64,000 nt of DNA from an uncultured Schlesneria sp. (GTDB lineage: Bacteria > Planctomycetota > Planctomycetia > Planctomycetales > Planctomycetaceae). Location of the stretch: the NCBI GenBank assembly GCA_903899985.1, contig CAIULL010000245.1:62001-126000 (forward strand). The letters are read 5' to 3'. The notes below the pieces were generated by a model. The model was not told the DNA's origin and made no database searches. It saw only the letters and a program-made list of their open reading frames with translations. Shown in pieces: positions 17,143-26,540 of this stretch (position 1 is the first letter of the stretch; each line of letters opens with the position of its first letter). The translations under genes were made by a program, and so were the position numbers.

Positions 17143-18492
17143 GTGAATCTTGCGACGATTGCCTGGAAAAGTATCCGTCAGCGCGGGCTGGCATCGACAT
17201 TAACGGCCCTGAGTGTGGCACTGGGTGTCATGCTGATGGTGGCGGTGCTGGTCATCTATGGAATTCTACAAAGCACGTTCAGCCAACGGGCGATTAATTA
17301 CGACTTGATTGTGGGGGCGAAGGGAGATCCGCTTCAACTGGTTCTCAGCACCGTCTATCACATCAGCCCACCGATCGAAAACCTTCCCTATCGGTACTAT
17401 CTCGACTTGAAGAAGGATCCTCGCGTCAGTGTCGCAATTCCCGTCGCGATGGGAGACACGACAGAGCAGGGCGGGTTCCCGATCGTTGGCACTGTTCCAG
17501 AATTTTTTGATGTCGATTACGCTCCGAAACATCCATTCCTGGTGAAGGGGCATGGATTTCGACGTGATTTTGACGCGTATATCGGGGACCGAGTGGCTCG
17601 TGAAAACGGCTGGGGACTGGGAACCAAGTTGAAATTGGTACACGGCGGAGCCGAAACGGGTCACGTGCATAACGAAGAATTCGAAGTCGTGGGATTGCTC
17701 GCTCCCACAGGAACCCCGCACGATAAGACGGTCTACGTCAATCTGAAGGGTTTTTATCAGATTCAAGGGCATGATAAGCCGCTGAATGAAGCAATTGTGC
17801 GTGAGCGAAAGTTTTTTGGTGAGCCGGTATTCAGTCCGGAAGAACTTGAAGGCGAGATTGCCAGAATCAAAAAGAAATTCGGCGTACACGACCACGGCGC
17901 TGACGATCATGCACACCACGCACATGCTCATGATTTACCGGATGTTCAAAAAGAAGTGACCGCCATTCTTTTACAGTGTAAATCTCCGATCGCTGCGAAC
18001 CTTTTAGGGGGCGAACTCAAAAAAGGGAATCAGGCGCAGGGGATCAATCCAATCGTACCCATGCAGAAGCTGTTGACGGAATTCCTGGGACCTGCACAGT
18101 CATTGCTCCTGGTAATGACGTCACTGATCATTCTCGTGTCGGGAATTGGAATATTCGTCAGTATCTACAACTCAATGTCCGCACGCCGGCGTGAAATTGC
18201 AATTATGCGCGCACTGGGGGCACAGCGTGGGACCGTGCTGTCGATCATCCTGGCTGAATCAATCATTCTCTGCGTCGGGGGCGGATTACTCGGTCTGCTG
18301 TTGGGGCACAGTCTTGTTTTTGCAGCAGCGCCGATCGTTGCCAGTAAAACCGGCTTGATTGTCGACCCCCGTACGTTCTCGCCGTACGAATTTATTTTAT
18401 TCCCCATCCTGTTTGCTCTGGGAGTACTGGTTGGTTTCCTTCCCGGGATGACCGCCTACCGAACAGACGTTGCCGAATCGCTAAGCGGTTAA
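17143..18492 (+). CDS. FtsX/MacB-type ABC transporter permease with His-rich loop
   Basis: The 449-aa protein has one hydrophobic segment near the N-terminus (ALSVALGVMLMVAVLVI), a large extracytoplasmic MacB-like domain of about 270 residues, and three C-terminal membrane segments (LLLVMTSLIILVSGIGIFVS and following). RRREIAIMRALGAQRGTV is the FtsX signature loop. The periplasmic domain ends in a cluster VHDHGADDHAHHAHAHD with eight His, which suggests metal binding. No ATPase gene is adjacent, so its partner must be encoded elsewhere. GTG 17143 has GGAAGGA at a good distance; an upstream start at 17113 would add ten residues. Confidence 0.87.
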   Translation: MNLATIAWKSIRQRGLASTLTALSVALGVMLMVAVLVIYGILQSTFSQRAINYDLIVGAKGDPLQLVLSTVYHISPPIENLPYRYYLDLKKDPRVSVAIPVAMGDTTEQGGFPIVGTVPEFFDVDYAPKHPFLVKGHGFRRDFDAYIGDRVARENGWGLGTKLKLVHGGAETGHVHNEEFEVVGLLAPTGTPHDKTVYVNLKGFYQIQGHDKPLNEAIVRERKFFGEPVFSPEELEGEIARIKKKFGVHDHGADDHAHHAHAHDLPDVQKEVTAILLQCKSPIAANLLGGELKKGNQAQGINPIVPMQKLLTEFLGPAQSLLLVMTSLIILVSGIGIFVSIYNSMSARRREIAIMRALGAQRGTVLSIILAESIILCVGGGLLGLLLGHSLVFAAAPIVASKTGLIVDPRTFSPYEFILFPILFALGVLVGFLPGMTAYRTDVAESLSG

Positions 18493-18666
18493 TTTCTAAG
18501 CCAGTGGCAAACTTAATTCGAGATTTCAACATCACTCACGTTCATCCCGTCGATGTCGTTTGAAGCCATGCCTAGACTTCATGAGAATCGTGAGTAAGCT
18601 TTCCGCTGAATAAATCTGGGTCAAAGCGATCCAGCCATTACCCCCACTGGATTCTAAGGGACTATC

Positions 18667-19230
18667 ATGGACGACGTCCAAACTCGACGACGAAATGGGT
18701 TAAAACTTACAACCGCGTTTCTGCTGGTCACCATTCTCGTCCTGACTGGTCTTGGACTGGCACAGTCGTCAAAAACCATCGGGGTGCGTGTTGTCGACAA
18801 AGCGGGATATGACAAAGTTATTGCAGCGAACAAAGGAAAGGTGATCGTCGTCGATTGCTGGGCCACCTGGTGCGTCCCGTGCCGAAAGGCATTTCCAAAA
18901 ACAGTGGAATTGAGCAAGGCATACGCAGACAAAGATGTCGTTGTCGTTTCGCTTTGTTTCGACGGAACCGTAAAAGGGCAAGCTCCCGAACCAGTTAAAC
19001 AGTTCCTGGTCCTGAATGACGCCTACTTTGAGAATCTTCTCAGTTCCCTTGATATTTCGGAGGAAGGGGCAGAGGCATTCGACATCCCCGACGGGGCCTT
19101 GCCGCACTTCAAAATCTATGGCAAGGACGGCAAATTGTTCAAAGTGTTTAAAAGCGGTGAAGATCAAGAGTTCAAACACGAAGATATCGAAGCGGCAGTG
19201 AAATCGGCTCTCAAGGCTCAAAAGAAATAG
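18667..19230 (+). CDS. TlpA-like membrane-anchored thioredoxin-fold protein
   Basis: The 187-aa protein has a hydrophobic N-terminal segment (about residues 14-34, FLLVTILVLTGLGLAQ), as signal or anchor. It then has VIVVDCWATWCVPCRKAFP with the redox motif WCVPC. The conserved cis-Pro region appears as DIPDGALPHFKIY. It belongs to the TlpA/ResA group, which works in envelope thiol-disulfide exchange, often cytochrome c or secreted-protein maturation. It ends in a Lys-rich tail. It follows the FtsX permease by 174 bases, so co-transcription is uncertain. Confidence 0.9.
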   Translation: MDDVQTRRRNGLKLTTAFLLVTILVLTGLGLAQSSKTIGVRVVDKAGYDKVIAANKGKVIVVDCWATWCVPCRKAFPKTVELSKAYADKDVVVVSLCFDGTVKGQAPEPVKQFLVLNDAYFENLLSSLDISEEGAEAFDIPDGALPHFKIYGKDGKLFKVFKSGEDQEFKHEDIEAAVKSALKAQKK

Positions 19231-19384
19231 GCCCTCACCTATAATCTCATCAGCCTGCATGGATCGCTACCAGTTTTGCATTGGCTGTACGTCTTAACGA
19301 ATCGGCTTATCGATTCCGCCAGGGCCGATTTGAGAAAGAGGTTGGGTTTCAAAAGTGTGCCATACCAACGAAGAATAATTTATT

Positions 19385-20749
19385 GTGAATTTGACAATCC
19401 CTACCATCGACTGTTCTGTCCAGGATCCATTCCAAGCCCTGGCCGAACTGCGAAGAAAATTAAGCCCACAAGGTGATGTCGTCTCGGAATCTGGCCGTCA
19501 GCGGACAATGGCTTTGTTCGGCGAGCCTTTAGCGCCGCGTCAGGTCGTCCAGCGGATCTGTGCAGATGTCCGCGAACGTGGTCTGGCTGCGGTGTTGGAA
19601 TATACCTCGAAACTCGACGGCAAGAGCCTGAGCCTTGAGACAATGAGGGTCGGGGCGGATGAGCTTTCAGCAGCACATGCAGCCTGCGACAAATCGTTTT
19701 TAGCGGCGATTCGACGGATTCGCGAGAACATCATCGAGTTTCAGTCTCGAATTCTGCACGAAGATGTCCAACTGATTCGCCAGGATGGGTTGAGTCGTGT
19801 TGAACTGCGGCAGCGTTATTTACCCTTAAGGCGAATTGGAATTTGCGTTCCGGGCGGAGCGGCTGCGTATCCTTCCACTGTGCTAATGACGGCGGTTCCG
19901 GCAAAAACGGCGGGGGTAAAAGAGATTGCTGTCGTCGTCCCACCGACAGAATTTGGTGGCTATAACCAGTCACTACTCGCCACTTGTGCCGAAGTCGGGA
20001 TCACCGAAGTCTACCGTATCGGCGGTGCTCAGGCGGTGGCTGCCATGGCCTTTGGCGTCGAAGGTTTGCCACGCGTCGACAAAATCGTCGGGCCGGGAAA
20101 CCTGTTTGTTGCTCTCGCAAAACAACACGTCTACGGCGAAGTCGATATCGACAGCATTGCTGGCCCCAGTGAAGTTGTCCTGCTGGCAGACGATTCGGCG
20201 ATCGACCGATACATCGCATCTGATCTCATTTCCCAAGCGGAACATAGCCCTGGATCCGCAGTCTTCATCACCTGGCATGCACCGTTGATTGAAGCCGTTC
20301 GAAAAGAGCTAACACGTCAACTGGCGCAACTTCCTCGGGGCGATCTGGCACTGACCAGCTTGAATGAATACGGTGCGATGATACTTGCCCGTGATGAAGA
20401 TCAGGCGGCAGAACTTGCAGACTGGCTTGCACCTGAGCACCTGCACATATCAACCAAAGATCCCGAACGATTGCTCGATCGAATCCAAAATGCCGGCGCA
20501 ATCTTTTTGGGACACAACACTCCCGTCGCCGTGGGGGACTATTTTGCAGGGCCTTCACACGTATTGCCAACCGGCGGGACCGCCCGCTTCGCCAATGGCC
20601 TTTGTGCGAACGATTTTTTGAAAAGATCAAGCGTTATTGCTTATAACCGCGAAGCCCTTGATGACGCCGCTGATGATATTCGTCGGATTGCGGCGGTAGA
20701 AGGATTGACGGCTCACAGCGCGAGTGTCGACGTACGCCTCGATGACTGA
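19385..20749 (+). CDS. hisD: Histidinol dehydrogenase
   Basis: The 454-aa enzyme catalyses the last two steps of histidine synthesis, L-histidinol to L-histidine with NAD+. Family blocks are complete: RIGICVPGGAAAYPSTVLMT, VDKIVGPGNLFVALAK, DSIAGPSEVVLLAD, ISQAEHSPGSA with the Gln and His zinc ligands, PEHLHI with a catalytic His, and AGPSHVLPTGGTARF. It is slightly longer than the usual 430-440 residues because of its N-terminus. The start is GTG 19385, and the upstream sequence has no strong ribosome-binding site. No other his gene is nearby, so the pathway is scattered, as is common in planctomycetes. Confidence 0.96.
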   Translation: MNLTIPTIDCSVQDPFQALAELRRKLSPQGDVVSESGRQRTMALFGEPLAPRQVVQRICADVRERGLAAVLEYTSKLDGKSLSLETMRVGADELSAAHAACDKSFLAAIRRIRENIIEFQSRILHEDVQLIRQDGLSRVELRQRYLPLRRIGICVPGGAAAYPSTVLMTAVPAKTAGVKEIAVVVPPTEFGGYNQSLLATCAEVGITEVYRIGGAQAVAAMAFGVEGLPRVDKIVGPGNLFVALAKQHVYGEVDIDSIAGPSEVVLLADDSAIDRYIASDLISQAEHSPGSAVFITWHAPLIEAVRKELTRQLAQLPRGDLALTSLNEYGAMILARDEDQAAELADWLAPEHLHISTKDPERLLDRIQNAGAIFLGHNTPVAVGDYFAGPSHVLPTGGTARFANGLCANDFLKRSSVIAYNREALDDAADDIRRIAAVEGLTAHSASVDVRLDD

Positions 20750-20892
20750 ATTCGTTAAATCAGCATCACTCGACGAGTTAATATAGGCAGTTTGCGCGGC
20801 ACCGGGCGTCCGATTTTTCCGTAAAGTCGATAGAGTCGCCCTAACCATGTGAAGCCAATCGTTCGGCGTAACCGATCCGAAGACTGTCTGGT

Positions 20893-23118
20893 GTGTTGAA
20901 AAGCATTCCACGTCGTTCGAGTTCGCCAAAGGATTTGCGAATGGTGATTTTTCGTGCGATCTATGCGTCGTGGCCTCGCCGAATCCAGTTCGCGGCCTTC
21001 GCGGGACTGACATCACTTTCAATTCTGGCTGGCAATTCCAAATGCCTGCGAGCGGAGTGGTTTTCGTTGAAGAAAGGTCCGGCGCGGGCAGAGACTGCCG
21101 AACCACGAGCGAATGAAGGATTCGATAAAGCAATCCGCACCTTATTGAAGGAAGCCAATCGGCTGGAAAACAAGGGCGAACTGGACCAGGCCATTATCCT
21201 TGCCGACCGTGCTGCGAAGATCGCCGAAGAATCTTCAAGCCTCGTCAAAGTTTCATCGGATATTTCTTCTTCAGCGATATCCGAATATGCAAATTCGCTT
21301 CGCAAAAAAAAGCAGCAAGTCGAGCTTGGCTTGAGGCAGACAAAAAAGCAAAACTCGAACACATCCGCGAACGTGCCTGGTCGTTCGACGAACGAATCGT
21401 CTGACCAACATCGACAAGTTCGCTCCTCCCGCGTCAAATCCCAGCTCGTTGTGGAACCTGCTCCAAGTCCCATTCGGAGTAAAGACAACCCACAAGCGGC
21501 TCCAGATTCAACGTTCAGCGACGAACCAGTTTCATCGCGACCAGAATCTCGTCGAAATTACGCTTCAACGACGATCGAAAATCGTCGTCAATCTCCTCAA
21601 GTTCCCGTATCAGAATTCGACGATCTGAGTTCAACGAAAGAGCGAACCGTCGAAAACGTCACGACGAGGGAACGAGCCGCGCCCGCGAGCACAATTGTTG
21701 CCTCAGATGTCGAACCCCCTTTTGAACCGTTCGTTGAGGATGAGCCTCGTCCGGCGCAAGCCAGAAATGATATTCGTTCGCTTTCCCCAGGCGGAGTCTC
21801 ATCAGAGGAAGTGATTCAAACCCAGAGTGTGAATGCGCAGCCGGCCCCTGAGAATGTCACGCTGATTTCATCGTCATCAATTGATTCAGAGCCTCTAACA
21901 CATCGATCCGATTCGCCAGTGGTTAAGTTACGCTACCGTTATCGAGAGACCGAGACACAGCCGACGGCATTGATCGACTCGACAGGCGAAGAACGGACAC
22001 AAGAAAGAAAGTCAAAAGTAACGACGGCCGCAATCGAAACCGATGGGAGTTCAAGCGACCAAGAAGAACCGATTCTTGCCAGTCATCGAACTGACGAATT
22101 TCCCACCACGCAAGTCAAGGACTTAAGAGCGGCAGTCGATCCTTCGTCCGCAATCAATCAGAGCGAAACTCGGTCGACGTCGATAATTTTGAAAAAAGCA
22201 ACCCCTGAAACTGAAATCAATGAGGAATATCAGTTCACTGCAGCGAAATCACATTCGCCCTTCCGTATTCGTCGCACATTGAAACTTCGGAATACGTACA
22301 GCGTGCTACCACTACTGACCCCAGTTGTTGCCCGCACGACGCGGGAGCCGATTGTGGGCCGAACCTCGATCGTACACTGGCGACCTGCCAAAGCGGCGTC
22401 ATCGATCGCGATCGACGATGTCACCTCAGAAAATGAACTGAAGACGGAGAAGTCAGCCGTCGAAATTCGTCGGATGCAAAGCGATAACGACAGGTCCCTT
22501 ATTGATCACGTTTCCGCAGCAATTCGTCACAGTTCTGGAAGCGGCTTTGAAGCTCAAACCGCAGAGGCGGCCAAACATGATTTAACAGAAGAAAGCACAA
22601 CCAGGCAATCTGACGAAGGTAGTTCAATTATCCGTCGTGAAATCCGAGGTTCACTTTGGGATCAAGCAGCCGTCCCCACGTTTGAAGGAACTTGGAAACC
22701 TGCGAAGTCCCAGCCCGAAAACGTACGCACCGCACCCTTGCCGCCAAAAACAAATCGTGTCGAACAGACCGCGTTCGTTCGACCAGATCTCGTGACCAAA
22801 CGAGATCTCCGCACTGAAATAAATCGCGACTCGTTTGAGGAGTCGGAACAGGCGGCGGACACCTCACTGGAATCAAACTCTACAACGGCTGAGTTTGCTG
22901 AAGCACGCGTGGAAGCACAACCTGATCAATCCGACTCATGGATGGACGATGCGGAATCGATCGAAACCGTTGAGAATAGGGATTCGATTCAACAAACTTC
23001 CGGTCAAACTGGACTTCCAGAGTCAACCGTCTCTACGATACTGGGCGCTTTTGGAGTCGCGTTGCTGATCACAGGCATCTGGATGGTTCGTGCCACCGCC
23101 GGAATCAAGCACGATTAA
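20893..23118 (+). CDS. Long disordered protein with N-terminal helix motif and C-terminal membrane segment
   Basis: The 741-aa protein is unrecognised. Near the N-terminus a hydrophobic stretch (FAAFAGLTSLSILAG) suggests a signal. It is followed by a helical repeat-like segment FDKAIRTLLKEANRLENKG and LDQAIILADRAAKIAEES, resembling one TPR-type hairpin. About 600 residues rich in Ser, Thr, Glu, Arg and Gln with little hydrophobic content follow and are probably disordered. The last 30 residues are one membrane segment (LGAFGVALLITGIWMV) and a short basic tail. The start may be GTG 20893 or ATG 20941. It lies 15 bases upstream of ald, so the two may share a transcript. A role in spanning or tethering in the envelope is only a guess. 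Confidence 0.7.
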   Translation: MLKSIPRRSSSPKDLRMVIFRAIYASWPRRIQFAAFAGLTSLSILAGNSKCLRAEWFSLKKGPARAETAEPRANEGFDKAIRTLLKEANRLENKGELDQAIILADRAAKIAEESSSLVKVSSDISSSAISEYANSLRKKKQQVELGLRQTKKQNSNTSANVPGRSTNESSDQHRQVRSSRVKSQLVVEPAPSPIRSKDNPQAAPDSTFSDEPVSSRPESRRNYASTTIENRRQSPQVPVSEFDDLSSTKERTVENVTTRERAAPASTIVASDVEPPFEPFVEDEPRPAQARNDIRSLSPGGVSSEEVIQTQSVNAQPAPENVTLISSSSIDSEPLTHRSDSPVVKLRYRYRETETQPTALIDSTGEERTQERKSKVTTAAIETDGSSSDQEEPILASHRTDEFPTTQVKDLRAAVDPSSAINQSETRSTSIILKKATPETEINEEYQFTAAKSHSPFRIRRTLKLRNTYSVLPLLTPVVARTTREPIVGRTSIVHWRPAKAASSIAIDDVTSENELKTEKSAVEIRRMQSDNDRSLIDHVSAAIRHSSGSGFEAQTAEAAKHDLTEESTTRQSDEGSSIIRREIRGSLWDQAAVPTFEGTWKPAKSQPENVRTAPLPPKTNRVEQTAFVRPDLVTKRDLRTEINRDSFEESEQAADTSLESNSTTAEFAEARVEAQPDQSDSWMDDAESIETVENRDSIQQTSGQTGLPESTVSTILGAFGVALLITGIWMVRATAGIKHD

Positions 23119-23133
23119 TTTGGAGCCTTCGCC

Positions 23134-24237
23134 ATGCGAATCGGAATCCCACGTGAAGTCAAATCGGATGAATATCGAGTGGCGCTGTTGCCCGTCGGCG
23201 CGGATGAACTGACTCGCGCAGGCCATGAAGTTCTGGTTGAAACTGGCGCGGGTGCCGGAAGCGGGCTTTCGGACGAGATGTACTCGGCCCATGGTGCTCG
23301 TATTGCGTCAACTGCAGCTGAAGTCTGGGATTTCGCTGACCTGATCGTCAAAGTGAAGGAACCACAATCCTTTGAGTGGCCGCTGCTCCGCTCAGGGCAA
23401 TTGATTTTTACTTACTTCCACTTCGCCGCCAGCGAAGAGTTGACGAGCAATGTCCTGGCTCGCGGCGTGACCGCGATTGCCTATGAGACGCTTCGTGGCC
23501 CCAGGGGAGATCTTCCTTGTTTGACGCCGATGAGCGAGGTTGCCGGCCGGATGAGCATCCAAGAGGGGGCAAAATATCTTGAACGACCTCAATTGGGGCG
23601 CGGAATCCTGCTGGCCGGGGTCCCCGGAGTTGCACCGGCACACATCGCGATTCTTGGAGGAGGTGTCGTGGGAAAGAACGCGGCAAGAATCGCGGCCGGA
23701 TTCCAGGCGGATGTTGTGATCCTGGACGTCAACGTTGATCGGCTGCGATATCTGGAAGATATCATGCCACCAAACGTTAACACGGTCTTCAGTGATCGCC
23801 ACAATATTCGTGAGCAACTGCAACTGGCAGACCTCGTCATCGGCGCAGTTCTGGTCGAAGGTGCCCGTGCACCACGACTTGTGACGCACGAAGATTTAAA
23901 GTTAATGAAACCGGGTGCGGTAATCATCGATGTCGCTGTCGACCAGGGAGGATGCTTTGAAACAACTCGCCCGACGACACATTCGAGCCCGACGTACGTG
24001 GTGGACGGGATCGTCCATTATTGCGTGACGAACATGCCGGGAGCCGTCGGACGAACGAGCACACATGCACTTTGTAACGTGACTCTTCCGTATGTTCTGC
24101 GACTGGCAAACCAGGGGCTGGAAGCAACGGCAGCAGCCGACCCCGGCTTCGTGAACGCGATCAATATGCACAAAGGCAAGATTACTAATAAACCCGTCGC
24201 CGAAACGTTCAAAATGCCCTTTTCAGCGTTTCGTTAA
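23134..24237 (+). CDS. ald: Alanine dehydrogenase
   Basis: The 367-aa enzyme reversibly deaminates L-alanine to pyruvate with NAD+. It starts MRIGIPREVKSDEYRVALLP, with the substrate Arg and Lys positions of the family. Other blocks are KVKEPQ, FTYFHFAAS, TPMSEVAGRMS, and the nucleotide site AHIAILGGGVVGKNAARIA. NMPGAVGRTSTHALCNVTLP closes the family pattern. Length matches typical members (about 370). GGAG lies upstream of the ATG, and the gene follows the disordered-protein gene by 15 bases. Its stop codon shares TTAA with the stop of the convergent LptF/G gene (4-base overlap). Confidence 0.96.
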   Translation: MRIGIPREVKSDEYRVALLPVGADELTRAGHEVLVETGAGAGSGLSDEMYSAHGARIASTAAEVWDFADLIVKVKEPQSFEWPLLRSGQLIFTYFHFAASEELTSNVLARGVTAIAYETLRGPRGDLPCLTPMSEVAGRMSIQEGAKYLERPQLGRGILLAGVPGVAPAHIAILGGGVVGKNAARIAAGFQADVVILDVNVDRLRYLEDIMPPNVNTVFSDRHNIREQLQLADLVIGAVLVEGARAPRLVTHEDLKLMKPGAVIIDVAVDQGGCFETTRPTTHSSPTYVVDGIVHYCVTNMPGAVGRTSTHALCNVTLPYVLRLANQGLEATAAADPGFVNAINMHKGKITNKPVAETFKMPFSAFR

Positions 24238-25415
24238 TTTTTCAGCACTCGGTGAATGTAATATCCGCCTGCGATCAGCAACGCCAGATTCGCCAGCCAG
24301 GCAGACCAGATTGGATCGATTTGGCCGCTCTTTGCCATATTCTGTGTCATCATCGCAATCGGATAATAAACCGTCAGGATTGGAAGGAAGCAGAACAGGA
24401 AGCAGGTGAGAAACTGCTTCTTTGCCATCAGGATCGCGAAAGGACTGCCCAGCAATACGAAAAAGAAGCAACTGACGGACATTGCAAAACGGTTGTAATA
24501 CTCCGTCCTCAATCCGTGGATTGAATTTGTCGCCGCTTCGATTCCACCCTGATGCCCGCGAAAGCTGTCGCTGAGCATTCCGTCGAAGTCACCCCTGGCG
24601 AGTGCAAACGATGCTTCGACGGCCTGCTTGCGTCTGATGTCAACTTGACGTTGTTTCATCAGTTCCATTTCGCGCATCAGGTCCTGTGTGCGCAACACAC
24701 GGTTTCCCGCTGATTCGCCATGACGCGGTAGATGCTGAGGAATACGGTCGTGCTCGAGATAAAACGTCGAGTTCTTTCCGGCAAAATTCCCCTGCATCCC
24801 CCACAGGCTGAGATAGAACGTCTGGTTTTTGACGTCGAATTCGATCTGGGCTTCACTCGCCTGCATAATCACCGATTGACCACCTCGCGGCGTGTATTTA
24901 ATCGTCGGATGGATCAATGTCCGTCCTTTAACCCCGGTCACATTGATCGTGATCCCGTGATCCTTGTCGTTAATCTGGTTCTCGGTTCGCAACTTGTCGA
25001 AAATGATGTCCTCAATCGCGAGCGCGACGATGCGTTCAATGTTTCCGAATGACCAGGGGATGATCTGATCTGTCAGAAACAGTGCTAAAACACTGAGGAT
25101 TCCCGCAAGAAAGAACGAAGGCCACATCAAGTGCATGACGTGAATTCCCGCCGCACGAACGGCAATAATCTCGTTATCACCGGCCATCCGACCATAAACC
25201 ACACAGACGCTTAGAAGAAGTGTCGCGGGAATCGTGTAAGGCATCAGGCTCGGTATGACATACGGCATGATTTGCAAGACCTGCCAGATACCGAGATCGA
25301 ACTTTCTCGCTTCGCCAAATACTCCAACAAAGACCAGTAGCAATGTGGAAATGGTGATTAAACCGCCAAAAACGCGGAGCAATTCCACCAAGACATAGCG
25401 TTCCACTTGCCGCAT
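24234..25415 (-). CDS. LptF/LptG family permease (YjgP/YjgQ)
   Basis: The 393-aa protein has the layout of lipopolysaccharide transport permeases: three N-terminal membrane segments, a periplasmic beta domain of about 170 residues, and three C-terminal segments ending in ALLIAGGYYIHRVLKN. Family signatures include RYVLVELLRVFGG, MPYTIPATLLLSVCVVYGR and NEIIAVRAAGI. LptF and LptG pull lipopolysaccharide from the inner membrane with LptB. Only one permease is present here and I cannot say whether it is F or G. ATG 25413-25415 is chosen over an upstream TTG. Confidence 0.92.
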   Translation of the reverse strand: MRQVERYVLVELLRVFGGLITISTLLLVFVGVFGEARKFDLGIWQVLQIMPYVIPSLMPYTIPATLLLSVCVVYGRMAGDNEIIAVRAAGIHVMHLMWPSFFLAGILSVLALFLTDQIIPWSFGNIERIVALAIEDIIFDKLRTENQINDKDHGITINVTGVKGRTLIHPTIKYTPRGGQSVIMQASEAQIEFDVKNQTFYLSLWGMQGNFAGKNSTFYLEHDRIPQHLPRHGESAGNRVLRTQDLMREMELMKQRQVDIRRKQAVEASFALARGDFDGMLSDSFRGHQGGIEAATNSIHGLRTEYYNRFAMSVSCFFFVLLGSPFAILMAKKQFLTCFLFCFLPILTVYYPIAMMTQNMAKSGQIDPIWSAWLANLALLIAGGYYIHRVLKN

Positions 25416-25697
25416 GAGCAAAACTTCGTCTCAAAGAATGAACAGCCTGAAAACGAGCCGTCGTATATGCGAACCCTTAGAGTTTGGTCAAGATGGGTTC
25501 TGTCTGGCGTGAATCGACCGAAAAATCAGGAGTGATGATGGATGGATTAGGCAGGCGTTTTCAGATTGCGGACTTGGGATTTGCCGGTAATTCGGTCTGC
25601 TGAAATCCGAAATCTGAAGCGATGCACTTGCCGCAGTCGCCCCTTCCTGCTGAGATCGCTTTTCCAGGGCAGTCTCTTATTGTTTGGGCGAATTGAA

Positions 25698-26396
25698 ATG
25701 AATGCAGTTTCGCAAAAAGCAGTTGTGTTAGTGAGCGGTGGGTTGGATTCTGCGACAATCCTGGCGATGGCTGCCAAAAGCGGATACGAATTAAATGCCA
25801 TGAGTTTTGACTACGGGCAGAGACATCGATTCGAGCTGGAGGCGGCTCGGCGCGTTTGTGCTGCGGCGAACGTCGCACGCCACGTTATCGTGCCACTCGA
25901 CCTCAGGGCATTTGGCGGTTCGGCACTGACGGACAATATTGCCGTCCCCAAGGACCGATCCGAATCAGAAATGTCAGGCGGGGTCCCAATTACATACGTT
26001 CCCGCGCGAAATACGATCTTTCTATCGGTCGCACTCGGCTGGGCCGAAGTTCTGGGTGCCATGGATCTGTTCATTGGAGTCAACGCGGTCGATTACAGCG
26101 GATATCCTGACTGTCGTCCGGAATTCATCACGGCATTTCAAAAGCTGGCAAACCTTGCGACGAAATCAGGAGTTGAAGGAACTGCGACGTGGACGATTCA
26201 TGCACCTCTTGTCTCACTCTCTAAGGCAGAGATTATTCGGCAGGGAATCGAGCTGGGTGTCGACTATTCGTTAACACACAGTTGCTATGATCCCGATCCG
26301 ATAGGTCGATCGTGTGGACGTTGCGATTCGTGCCAGCTTCGAATGAAGGGGTTCGCCGACGCAGGCCTGGTCGACCCGGTTTCGTACGTTCGTTAG
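25698..26396 (+). CDS. queC: 7-cyano-7-deazaguanine synthase
   Basis: The 232-aa enzyme makes preQ0 from 7-carboxy-7-deazaguanine, ammonia and ATP in queuosine synthesis. The N-terminus has the PP-loop [43 protein letters not shown] and [10 protein letters not shown] are family blocks. Four Cys near the C-terminus (196, 206, 209, 212, in HSCYDP and [11 protein letters not shown]) bind zinc. Length is normal. ATG 25698 gives the family N-terminus; the open frame upstream is not conserved. No other que gene is adjacent. Confidence 0.96.
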   Translation: MNAVSQKAVVLVSGGLDSATILAMAAKSGYELNAMSFDYGQRHRFELEAARRVCAAANVARHVIVPLDLRAFGGSALTDNIAVPKDRSESEMSGGVPITYVPARNTIFLSVALGWAEVLGAMDLFIGVNAVDYSGYPDCRPEFITAFQKLANLATKSGVEGTATWTIHAPLVSLSKAEIIRQGIELGVDYSLTHSCYDPDPIGRSCGRCDSCQLRMKGFADAGLVDPVSYVR

Positions 26397-26540
26397 GATC
26401 CAGCTGGTTTGCAGCGGTCGGTTTGCTATAGTTCATTCAGTGACTCGTTCGCGGGGGCGACGGAACTCTGGTCCAACTCTTGTGCGTTCTGATTTTGAAT
26501 TCCGACCCCGATTGTTTCCACTATCTTGTTCGGCGACTTT

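Noticed and set aside
25430-25697. preQ1 riboswitch upstream of queC
   Set aside because: I could not find the short hairpin plus A-rich tail of preQ1 type I, and no other queuosine gene is near. A covariance-model search would decide.
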